64,000 nucleotides of DNA from Ascoidea rubescens DSM 1968 (Eukaryota > Ascomycota > Saccharomycetes > Ascoideales > Ascoideaceae), in assembly GCF_001661345.1 (NCBI RefSeq), contig NW_017962923.1:186001-250000 (forward strand), written 5' to 3'. Shown one piece after another: positions 49,229-57,887 of this stretch (the first letter of the stretch is position 1; each line of letters starts with the position of its first letter). Under the pieces are notes generated by a model. That model did no database searches, was not told the origin of the DNA, and worked only from the letters and a program-made list of their open reading frames with translations. Both the position numbers and the translations under genes were made by a program.

Positions 49229-50361
49229 TTAGTGCGCGATGGGAATGAAGTTGCCGACGATGCAGCTGGGGATGTTGTAGCGGTCTCTCCTGATGGTGAA
49301 GCTGAAGCAGCACGGCTTCCGTCTGCGGCCGTCTTTTGTGCGGAGGTTGCAGCTGGTCAATACGGCCTTCTGGCCCTTGTCGAACGCAATGGCGCCGTAC
49401 TTCTCCCAGAAGTTGACGGCGCTTTCCTCGCTCATCAACTCGTAGATGGCGAGCTTGCCGTTCTTCAAGTCCTCGCTGCTCACCTCCACCAAGCTCGCAA
49501 ACTCCTTGTTTCCCCTGTAAATTTCCCCGGTTCTTCTCCAAAGACACGCTGGAATGGCCATCGACGTGAACACCCGGTCGTAATCTAGCAACATTCTCTC
49601 AAACGCCTCCTCCACCAAAACCAAATCAACGTCCTTGAGCGTCCTTGCAATCGCCCGAAACGCCGGTCGAAAAATCGACAACGGCTTCAAGATCCGCTGC
49701 CTGGAGGACTGGTTCATGTAGTTGTCCATATACCCCTGTAATCTGGAGTAGCCTCTCGCGTAGTTGTAGGGCTGGAGCAATCCGGCTTCTAGTTTGGCAT
49801 TTATCACCTGTTTTAATCGTTCTTCTGGTGATACTTCGATAGATGGGTCCGCTGCTGTTAGGAAAAATTTGGCTTTGGCAGACTCTGAGATTTGAACCGG
49901 CGATAATTTATTACTACTTCCCTCTGTGTTGTCTTCGTTCTTCCTATCCATCTTAATATAGCTCTTTAATGGCTGAGCAAATGTATCATCCTTTTCATTA
50001 CTCTCGTTATATCCTTGATTATCAAATGGTGCAAGCTGCAAATTGTTTTTACTGTTATTATTGCGGTTGTTATTGTTATTGTCATTTCTTTGGCCCAAAA
50101 ATCCAAAATTATTTGGTTCATATAACCGGTTTTCATTTACCAAAGTTCCCATAGCTCCACCATTTTGTTCTCCAACCAAATCACTATACCCACCAATTGG
50201 ATGGTTATTATTTAAATTTTCATTAACGTCATTAACGATTTCAGGATCATCAATCATTTTAAAAAACTCATTAATAGATGAAAACTCGGAATTAGCGTGT
50301 TCTGAATAAAAAAAGGGTTCATTTAAATCCAATAAGCTTTTCTGAGATCTTGAAATTGCTC

Positions 50362-50408
<47 letters not shown>

Positions 50409-51024
50409 GAATTAGAGTTAATATTCTTTAGACTCATGTTCATATTCATGCCACTAAATTCAATACCTTTCACATCACCTTGATTATATCGATTGGCATT
50501 TGAATTCACTGATAAAATTAAATTCTGATTGCGATTTATTATCCCATTCTCACTAACATCAATTTTTTCATTATCTTTCCCATTCGAATTTGAATTGGGA
50601 TTCTTAAACACAAAATTTGATGATTCTGATCGACGAGAAAGAGATCCATCATCATCATCATCATCATCACCATCATCATCACCACCACCACTACCACTGT
50701 CGTCATCACCACCACTATTATTACTATTATAATTGTTATTATGATTGTGATTATGATTATGATTATGATTATGATTATGATTATGATTATGATTATGATT
50801 ATTATTTTGTGACAAAGAAATTGATGTACTTTGTTGTAATCTTGATAATCCATTATTCAAATTTAAATTCCCATTATTCATGATAAAATTCATTCTTTCT
50901 TTCCCAGGTGAAATTTGTTCACTACTTAACTCAATAGAAGGTGGTGCACTAATTGTCGCTGTGGAATTTGCTATTTGAACTAAAACTGGAATAACAGAAT
51001 TTTGTTTATTACCATTGTCATTAC

Positions 51025-51066
<42 letters not shown>

Positions 51067-51389
51067 CACTGTTATTGTTATTATTTTTGTCATTATTACC
51101 ACCATCTTTGTCATTGTCATTATCACCATTGCTATTGTTGTTATTAGCAGTAATATCCTCGTTTTTATTATAGCCATCATTGTAATTCCCGCCATTATCG
51201 TCACCACCATTATCATTTTCATTTGGTATTATTGAACATAATTTAAAAGAGTTGGGAGCTGAGCTTGAATAATGCATTTGAATACTCGATATATCACTAT
51301 CTTGGTTAAAAATAGATCCGATCGAAACAGACTGTGACTGAGAATTTAAATTCATTGGTATTGAATTCAAAACCTCCATTCGTTGGTTT

Positions 51390-51459
<70 letters not shown>

Positions 51460-51636
51460 GATTAATAAATTTTCTTTGCCTGGAATTTATTGGTTCGTCA
51501 TGACATAAATGCCCAATGTTTCTTTTAATACATCTAGCACATGGTCTATTTTCATCACATATCATATGAGATCTTCTACAATAAACGCAAGCTATTTGAA
51601 CTTTTCTCTTTTTCTTTTTCTTTTTTTGAATGAATC

Positions 51637-51667
<31 letters not shown>

Positions 51668-52003
51668 GTTATTGTTATTGTTATTGTTATTATTGTTATT
51701 GTTGTTATTAAAATTAACATTTTCCATCCTTGAAAATACATCACTCGATTTATTTTCTGAATTGGAAACAGGCGAATTATCACTAGAATTAATTAGTAAT
51801 CTTTTAGATGAGTTTTCTTGTTGAGGATTAGTTGTATATTTTGATTGGTTTTGTGAGTTTTCAAATGAACTTATAAATACAGAGTTACCAGGTTTTTGTA
51901 GTCTTTCACTAGTTACACTAGTTAAAGACAAAGTATTTTTATCATCCTTATAAGCATTGTTCTCATTTTCATTTTCATTCTCCTTATTGTTCAATCCAGT
52001 CAT
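49229..52003 (-). CDS. ERT1: Zinc-cluster regulator of gluconeogenesis, Ert1 family
   Basis: This Zn(II)2Cys6 transcription factor has a C-terminal PAS domain. Related Ert1, Rds2 and Gsm1 control gluconeogenic genes. The zinc cluster is at about 138-166 (CVYCRRSHMICDENRPCARCIKRNIGHLC, six cysteines). The conserved C-terminal block runs from SPEERLKQVINAKLEAGLLQPYNYARGY through DVDLVLVEEAFERMLLDYDRVFTSMAIPACLWRRTGEIYRGNKEFASL to CCFSFTIRRDRYNIPS. Assignment to Ert1 rather than Gsm1 is likely but not certain. The middle is low complexity: several Asn runs, about 23 Gln (12 CAG plus 11 CAA, 51392-51460) and an alternating Asn-His repeat (near residues 400-425). The 3' end is much G+C-richer than the rest, yet 0 of 19 leucines from SPEERL onward use CTG. 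Phased CGG repeats lie upstream. Confidence 0.88.
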
Positions 52004-52450
52004 TTTAAAAAGTAGCAGTTCTAAATTGTATGGAGTAAATAGAGATTAAAAACAGCTTTCAGACTGGAAGTTGAATAATAACCATGAAATACCAAGCAAA
52101 ACAAACTCAAGCAAATCCTCTCTCTTCTATTTTTGCAGCTCGCTATTTGTATCCAAGTCTCATCAATCTTTACCCCAGGTTTTTGTTTCTCCAACAAAAA
52201 CAGATGGAAAACAGCTGAAGCCATGAATCAAACAAATACATCTGCCTAGAATCCGCTTAGAATCCGCCTAGAATCCGCTTAGAATCCAGCCGGTACCCTT
52301 CTTCTGCGCCGCTCAGCACCGGATCTAAACATGCACTACAGATGTGTGCGTTGATTTTGCTGATTTTGTTGATCTTACAGATTGAACTGACTAGGACAAT
52401 TGAAAATTTAAATATAAACTATGCTGACAATATAATGTTTCTATATATTT
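52004..52450. promoter_or_regulatory. ERT1 promoter with four phased CGG-containing repeats
   Basis: This spacer lies between the GH5 gene 3' end and the ERT1 start. 52245-52288 contains four tandem 11-bp units (CCTAGAATCCG, CTTAGAATCCG, CCTAGAATCCG, CTTAGAATCCA), followed by CCGGTACCC (52291-52299) and CACCGGATC (52317-52325). On the ERT1 strand each unit but one begins CGGATTC, so CGG triplets face the gene at one-turn spacing about 245-285 bp upstream of the ATG. Zinc-cluster proteins bind CGG triplets, so autoregulation is an attractive inference. Confidence 0.6.
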
Positions 52451-54166
52451 CTAAAATGCAGCCTTTTGAAATTCTTCAATTCCTGCAGTGTATCCAGAAT
52501 CCCACTCCCAAATTTTATCGCTTGAGCCTCTAGCGTAAATATGCTCATTTTTTCTGGCTGTTTTAATAGCATTGATTCGACCAATTTTGGACCCATCAAA
52601 CTTGCTAAACTCAACGGAATCGTTCCAACCTGTTATGAATCCTTCTTTGTATCTGTCATGTTCCCATGCCTCATTTGGATTTTGACTATTCCAATAATTC
52701 GAATGATCATTAAAACTACTGTTTAGAATAGTATTAAATTCATTTTCATCAGGAATTCTTTGAGTGTAGGATTGTCTTTGTGGGATTGCTCCATCTTTGA
52801 CCATCTTGGGAAATCCCCATTCCCCACCATCTCCGTATTGAAACTTATAAGTCCAAAAATAAAAGCCAGATGTCCTTTGATTAAATAAAAATGATAACGC
52901 TTGACCATACTCTTTGACTTTTTCATCTCTATTTCCATTAAATTTTTCCCAGGATGAAGAGTCCAACACACAAGAATACTCTCCAACTAAGATATCCGCT
53001 TGACCTTCCAAGGTTTTAGGATTAAAAACAGTTTCATCCAATTCACTAATAATTTGGTCAGGGTTTTTGCTTTTATCATCTTCGGAAAAGCATCTATAAA
53101 CGTGGGAATCAATAACCAAACCCAAATAGCCACCAACTTCCAGCTCCAAGTTATTGACCCATTTAACCCATTGATTTGGAGACCAGCCATCGCTAATAAT
53201 TATTGGAACATCTGGATTTTTCTTTCTAATATCATGGATTGCTTGTCTATAATATTTATCTTGACTTTCTCCATCACTACTAAATACACTTTCATTAACA
53301 ATTTGTAAACCAGCTATATTATCATAACGCAAAATATCGCTAGCTATAAACTTAAGACATTTTAAAGCTTTAATTCTATAGCTAGTAGAGCTCCAAAATT
53401 CAGGCTCAGATAAAATTTGACCACTGTGATCACCAGTGTTTGCACCACCAGGCAAAGCATGCAAATCAACTAAAACGGATATATTATAAGTAGAAGCTTT
53501 CTCAATATAAAATTTCTTGTAGATGTCCCAAGCATTTTGATACACGGCAGATATATCTTCAAAGGGGGTGTCCTCATTAATAAAGCCAGAATTAATTTCC
53601 CAGTAACCAATTGGAATTCTAACACTAGTTACACCAATTTGTTTCAAATATTGCCAGTCTTCATCGGTCATAAAACTCTTCCAATGATTCTCTAGCAATT
53701 GTCTTGTAGCATCCAACCCATTTTGGGATACATGTTCAGTTATGCAATCTAGCTCTGCTTTTGTATTATTAATGAAAAAATCGCCATACATAAAGGATTC
53801 CAAAATAAAGATGGAGCCTAAATTAACACCAAAATTTTTACGTAGTTGATAAATATTCCTTTGATTTGGGGGCTGACCAGGAGCAATTGGAGCTTGTGAG
53901 GGGGTTTCAATTGAGTAATCTTTGAAATGGTGCTTCAAATACGAAAACATTATGAGAGATGATAAAATTAAAAGTAAAAGAAAATGAACAAAAAGGATAT
54001 AAGGGTTTTTCTGCTGAAAGTAGCTAAAGTTATTTTTCTTGGTGTTGTGTCCAAGAGAGTTATGGTTAAGGTTATGGATTGAATTATAATTACAATTATG
54101 TTTATAACTGTAACCGTAATTACTGATAAATTCTCTGAAGTGGAAAAAATGAATTTTGAAAAGCAA
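52451..54166 (-). CDS. GH5 exo-beta-1,3-glucanase-like protein with N-terminal membrane anchor (YBR056W type)
   Basis: This 571-residue type II membrane protein has a His/Asn-rich cytosolic head (1-56), one transmembrane helix (about 58-78) and a glycoside hydrolase family 5 domain. LRKNFGVNLGSIFILESFMY opens the barrel. ENHWKSFMTDEDWQYLKQIGVTSVRIPIGYW and VDLHALPGGANTGDHSGQ are the family blocks. The acid/base Glu is in QIVNES (about 292) and the nucleophile Glu in LVGEYS (about 396). ELDCITEHVSQNG before the DEDW block is like S. cerevisiae YBR056W rather than secreted Exg1. It probably trims or remodels beta-1,3-glucan, or acts on steryl or other glucosides; the substrate is not determined. 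It is divergent to the SSH4/EAR1 gene. Confidence 0.83.
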   Translation of the reverse strand: MLFKIHFFHFREFISNYGYSYKHNCNYNSIHNLNHNSLGHNTKKNNFSYFQQKNPYILFVHFLLLLILSSLIMFSYLKHHFKDYSIETPSQAPIAPGQPPNQRNIYQLRKNFGVNLGSIFILESFMYGDFFINNTKAELDCITEHVSQNGLDATRQLLENHWKSFMTDEDWQYLKQIGVTSVRIPIGYWEINSGFINEDTPFEDISAVYQNAWDIYKKFYIEKASTYNISVLVDLHALPGGANTGDHSGQILSEPEFWSSTSYRIKALKCLKFIASDILRYDNIAGLQIVNESVFSSDGESQDKYYRQAIHDIRKKNPDVPIIISDGWSPNQWVKWVNNLELEVGGYLGLVIDSHVYRCFSEDDKSKNPDQIISELDETVFNPKTLEGQADILVGEYSCVLDSSSWEKFNGNRDEKVKEYGQALSFLFNQRTSGFYFWTYKFQYGDGGEWGFPKMVKDGAIPQRQSYTQRIPDENEFNTILNSSFNDHSNYWNSQNPNEAWEHDRYKEGFITGWNDSVEFSKFDGSKIGRINAIKTARKNEHIYARGSSDKIWEWDSGYTAGIEEFQKAAF

Positions 54167-54912
54167 ATCAATTATCTAAGAATTGACAATAAGAGAAAAA
54201 GAGAGAAAAGAACATTTATGGGTGAAGATGGAAAGAAGCAGAGTATTTATACTGAAAAAACAGCAGTTGCGAATGTTGACAAGCTCTGTCTATCAGATAC
54301 AGCTGTGGTGAATTGACTCCAGCAGCAGTCTCTTACACCCTTTACATTGTTGATTTTTTTTCTGTTCTTCTGCTACGCATCGCACCCACTGAACAGCACT
54401 GTGATCCAGCACAGTATGCACACACCACGCTCTGGTCACGTAGCGTAGTAGTGGCTTTGCTGATATCCAACGAAAATGTCCAAGACATCTAAGCCATAGC
54501 CAACTCACGTGGTTTACGCGTGCTTGCTCTCCGTGGTTTGCGAGAAGTAGAAGCAGATGCTGGATGTCGCTGGGGCCTGAAATAGGGGTCTAGTGTGTCA
54601 TACTAATTCCCTAGCATTTGCAGTGTTAGCACGTAATGTATCGCGTGACATGCTTATTATATCACCTGCTAATGGCGTTTCAAAGTGCGTGTGCTTCACA
54701 AAGTGCGTGCGCGATAGACACCCAGAGACTCTATCACAATTGCTGCTAGGCCACTATCTTTTTTCTTTCTTCCCACTATCTTCAATATTCTTAGATTTAT
54801 AGTTATATTATACTTTTTCTTCTTCTTTGTTGTATATTTCTCTATTTTATGTTCCTCAGGAATTGCAAATTATAATTTTTTTATTCCCAAGAACCACGTC
54901 AAGTCGTCGCCT
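54167..54912. promoter_or_regulatory. Divergent promoter of the GH5 gene and the SSH4/EAR1 gene
   Basis: 54330-54750 is G+C-richer than the genes. It includes GTCACGTAGCGTAGTAGTGG (about 54436-54455), a CACGTG box at 54506-54511, and GTGCGTGTGC followed 10 bp later by GTGCGTGCGCG (54684-54715). The 130 bp before the ATG at 54913 are T-rich with TTATATTATAC (about 54802-54812) as a likely TATA element. No gene is supported. Confidence 0.5.
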
Positions 54913-57204
54913 TTGATGATTAAGTCTTACTGTGCTGTTTTCCTTCTTTTCCTATCCTCTTTAGTTACTCTATCATGGTGTATTCCTCAGCCTGTTTATC
55001 TTCACTTTTCAAAGTTGCCAAACCATGATAACGATAGATCAAACAGTCCCAGTTTGTCTGCTAATCTCCACGATCATAATGCTTATAGTCTTAATGATCT
55101 TCATAATCTTGATATTTCCGACTATGTGCAGGTTATCAACCGCCCTACTGACACAACTGCTGATAAATACCAATACAAGAAATTACTTTCTGATGACAAT
55201 AAAAACAATTTGATTTCCAAACACTCCTCTGAATCGTCTGAACCAGTTGAATCTGCTGAACCTGCTAAAAGAGCCAAACCAGCGGAATCCAATAAATATC
55301 CAACCACAATTCTATCACCCCCACATTTGTCCTCGCCTTTGTCTTCACCTTTATCTTTATCACAGTTTCATTCACTTTATTCCACCAAAATGCAACCATC
55401 TTCTTCGGCTCCATTATTGACTCCCAACATAATCCTATTAATATCTTTTTTTGCCTCTTTACTTTTTTTTGTTTTAATCATTTTGGTTCTATCTTTAATC
55501 AAATATTTTTTTTTAAACAAAAATTTCTCTTCAATCAAATTAACTAATGTCAGTCCTGGGTCGTTTGATGATGAGCAATACGAAATTGAACATTTTAATG
55601 ATTTATCTCCAAATGACCAAATTTTATTTAAACAAGCTAAATTATTTTTCAAATTAAATCCTCCAAATTTTAAGCCTAACAATTCTTTATCTTTATCTCA
55701 ATGCATATTAATTCAAGAAAAGGGTATAATGGCTTATGATTTTTTACCAAATTCAAATTTACCTAAAAATATTGTTAATATAAATGAGAAATTTGAAATT
55801 AATTTTAAAAACAACTCCATTAATAAATTCTTGAATGCAAATTATGGGCCAATATCAATATCAACAAACTTACCAATCCCAACTTCAAATGATGTTTATT
55901 ATTTTGAATCAAAAATCTTTGATGTAGACTACGATTCAATCTCTCAAAACCAACTGGAAAATCAATCGCAAAGCCCCTTCTTTTCCATTGGTTTATCGAC
56001 TATGCCTTATCCATTTTTCAGATTACCTGGAAGACATCCCTGGTCTATTGCCTATGATTCTAATGGGTCGAGAAGATTTAATAACTCTTTTCCGATTCCA
56101 CCACCACAATCGGTTTCTTCTTCTTCCTCCTCCTCTTATTTGCCTCCTCCTCCTCCTCCCCCTCTTCCTACCCCTGTTTCTGCTCTGGCTCCTCTTTATT
56201 TTCCCTTCTCTTCTAATCGCACTTTTCCACCATCTTCCTCTACATCTTCATCGAAACCTAAACATTCCTCAAAAAAAGTTAATGAATCAAATATTTTTCC
56301 GAAAATTCTAAAAGGTGATGTTATTGGAATAGGTTATAAAACTAAATCGGGTGCTATTTTCTTTACAAGAAATGGCAAGAAATTAAGTGAATCAAAAATC
56401 GGTGGCCATGTAAAAAACATTAAAAAATTCTTATTATATCCAATAATTGGTTCGTCTATCAATTGTTCAATTCATTTAAATTTTGGTCAATGTGGTTTTG
56501 TTTATATTGAAGCTAATGTGAAAAAATGGGGGTTTACAAAGGATATCTATGGCAATCAACCTCCACCTCCTCTTTATTCAACTTCTTCAAACGATTTATT
56601 ATTACAGTCAAGCAATTTTTCTAACAGCATTAACATAATTTCAAGAAATTCTTCTTTTTCGTCTTTGAATGATACCTCAAATGAAAATTTGATTGAAATT
56701 TCAAATGACGATCTGAATAATAATTCATTTAACAATTACAACAATTCATCAAATAACTCATCCCTCAATAGTCTATCTAGAATATCGTCAAATATTACAA
56801 ATATTTTCAACAATTCAACTAATGGTTCAAAAAATGGCAATGACTCAAACAAAATTCAAAAAACTTTAAATGAAAATATCATTGAAATACCCAACTTTCC
56901 TCCTCCCTTTTGGGCAAGTTCATCGACCATTCTTGACAACATTACGTTGAATACCATCAGTCAAAATGAGTTGCCTCCAATCTACACTTCGGATAATGAG
57001 CTGAATCAACACAACACCAGTAGTAGTATAGATAAAGATAATATAGCAGCTGAGACTGCTGGCAAAACCATAAAATTTTCCAAACCAGATATGGATACAG
57101 ACGAAGCGCACGAACAAGCAGAGACTGAATATAATCAGCAAAATAACAAAGACTCGATAAAGCAAACAAATACAAGTTTTTTTAATCAAGGGAATAGTGC
57201 TTGA
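54913..57204 (+). CDS. SPRY-domain Rsp5 ubiquitin-ligase adaptor (Ssh4/Ear1 family)
   Basis: This vacuolar/endosomal membrane protein recruits the NEDD4-type ligase Rsp5 to ubiquitinate membrane cargo for multivesicular-body sorting. Its 763 residues show an N-terminal signal sequence (about 1-23), a Ser/Pro-rich lumenal part, a transmembrane helix (about 169-202), a SPRY domain (about 310-540: VYYFESKIFDVDYD, FFSIGLSTMPYPFFRLPGRHPWSIAYDSNG, GDVIGIGYKTKSGAIFFTRNG, YPIIGSSINCSIHLNFGQ) and two WW-binding PPxY motifs (PPLY near 555, PPIY near 687). The order is that of S. cerevisiae Ssh4 (579) and Ear1 (550); I cannot tell which. A Ser/Pro-rich insert of about 60 residues (from about 396) interrupts the SPRY domain. 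Confidence 0.9.
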   Translation: MMIKSYCAVFLLFLSSLVTLSWCIPQPVYLHFSKLPNHDNDRSNSPSLSANLHDHNAYSLNDLHNLDISDYVQVINRPTDTTADKYQYKKLLSDDNKNNLISKHSSESSEPVESAEPAKRAKPAESNKYPTTILSPPHLSSPLSSPLSLSQFHSLYSTKMQPSSSAPLLTPNIILLISFFASLLFFVLIILVLSLIKYFFLNKNFSSIKLTNVSPGSFDDEQYEIEHFNDLSPNDQILFKQAKLFFKLNPPNFKPNNSLSLSQCILIQEKGIMAYDFLPNSNLPKNIVNINEKFEINFKNNSINKFLNANYGPISISTNLPIPTSNDVYYFESKIFDVDYDSISQNQLENQSQSPFFSIGLSTMPYPFFRLPGRHPWSIAYDSNGSRRFNNSFPIPPPQSVSSSSSSSYLPPPPPPPLPTPVSALAPLYFPFSSNRTFPPSSSTSSSKPKHSSKKVNESNIFPKILKGDVIGIGYKTKSGAIFFTRNGKKLSESKIGGHVKNIKKFLLYPIIGSSINCSIHLNFGQCGFVYIEANVKKWGFTKDIYGNQPPPPLYSTSSNDLLLQSSNFSNSINIISRNSSFSSLNDTSNENLIEISNDDLNNNSFNNYNNSSNNSSLNSLSRISSNITNIFNNSTNGSKNGNDSNKIQKTLNENIIEIPNFPPPFWASSSTILDNITLNTISQNELPPIYTSDNELNQHNTSSSIDKDNIAAETAGKTIKFSKPDMDTDEAHEQAETEYNQQNNKDSIKQTNTSFFNQGNSA

Positions 57205-57887
57205 AATTTAAAACTGATCAGTAAAAAGATGTCAGTTTATAAAGACCATCATCTCAACCAGAATTTAAACGTTTGTACTATAGATTATGTTCGGAGAGGT
57301 TGCTTCCGGTCTCTAAGAGCACTAAACATTTATTTTTTTAAATAGCCTATTCATTATTATTCGCTTTGCATAGTTCTGTTATCCAAGTTTCCATTCTCAA
57401 GCATTCCTACCGTTTTCAGTGTTTTTGTTCACCGGTCACATGAGCGCTACTTTTCGAATCAACACAAAGAGCTCACAGAGAAAGGCTTCACTGCATCCAG
57501 TCAGGATTTTAGGAATGGTTAAGTATAGTCCATTTTGCACAGTTTTGGAGCAGACTTTTCTGTGAATAGCCCTGCAGTCAAAACTGTAGCTATATTTAGT
57601 GATTTTCTCTTTTGAGGCCAGTTTTGATGTGTTTTATCACCACGGATTGTGGATCCCAACTCCGGCTTCGTGAAATTTTAACAGATCAAACACAATTGAA
57701 GTTTCAAAGAAGTTAGAAAACAAGAGGAATAAAACAAGTTTTATACATGAAGTATGGCTACAGAAAGAAAGCTGAAAATACCTCTACAACAATTAATAAG
57801 AAGAATTTATATATAAGTAAATAAAAATATAGAAAGATATAAAGAAAATAATCAAGAAATAGAAATGATAAAAATAACCTCTAAATC
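57205..57887. promoter_or_regulatory. TAM41 promoter and SSH4/EAR1 3' region
   Basis: The region begins AT-rich after the SSH4/EAR1 stop and becomes mixed at 57420-57720 (CACCGGTCACATGAGCGC, 57431-57448). A TATA box TATATATAAG at about 57808-57817 lies about 75 bp before the ATG at 57888 and about 390 bp before the alternative ATG at 58206. No gene is seen. Confidence 0.5.

Noticed and set aside
48929-49588. Overlapping open frames of about 200 codons on both strands around the ERT1 3' end
   Set aside because: They lie antisense to, or out of frame with, the conserved ERT1 PAS domain and the adjacent GC-rich promoter; long frames arise there because stop codons are rare in GC-rich DNA.
51392-51460. 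Run of CTG triplets on the + strand as evidence of CTG use
   Set aside because: The gene is on the minus strand, so these are CAG glutamine codons and not CTG leucine codons.
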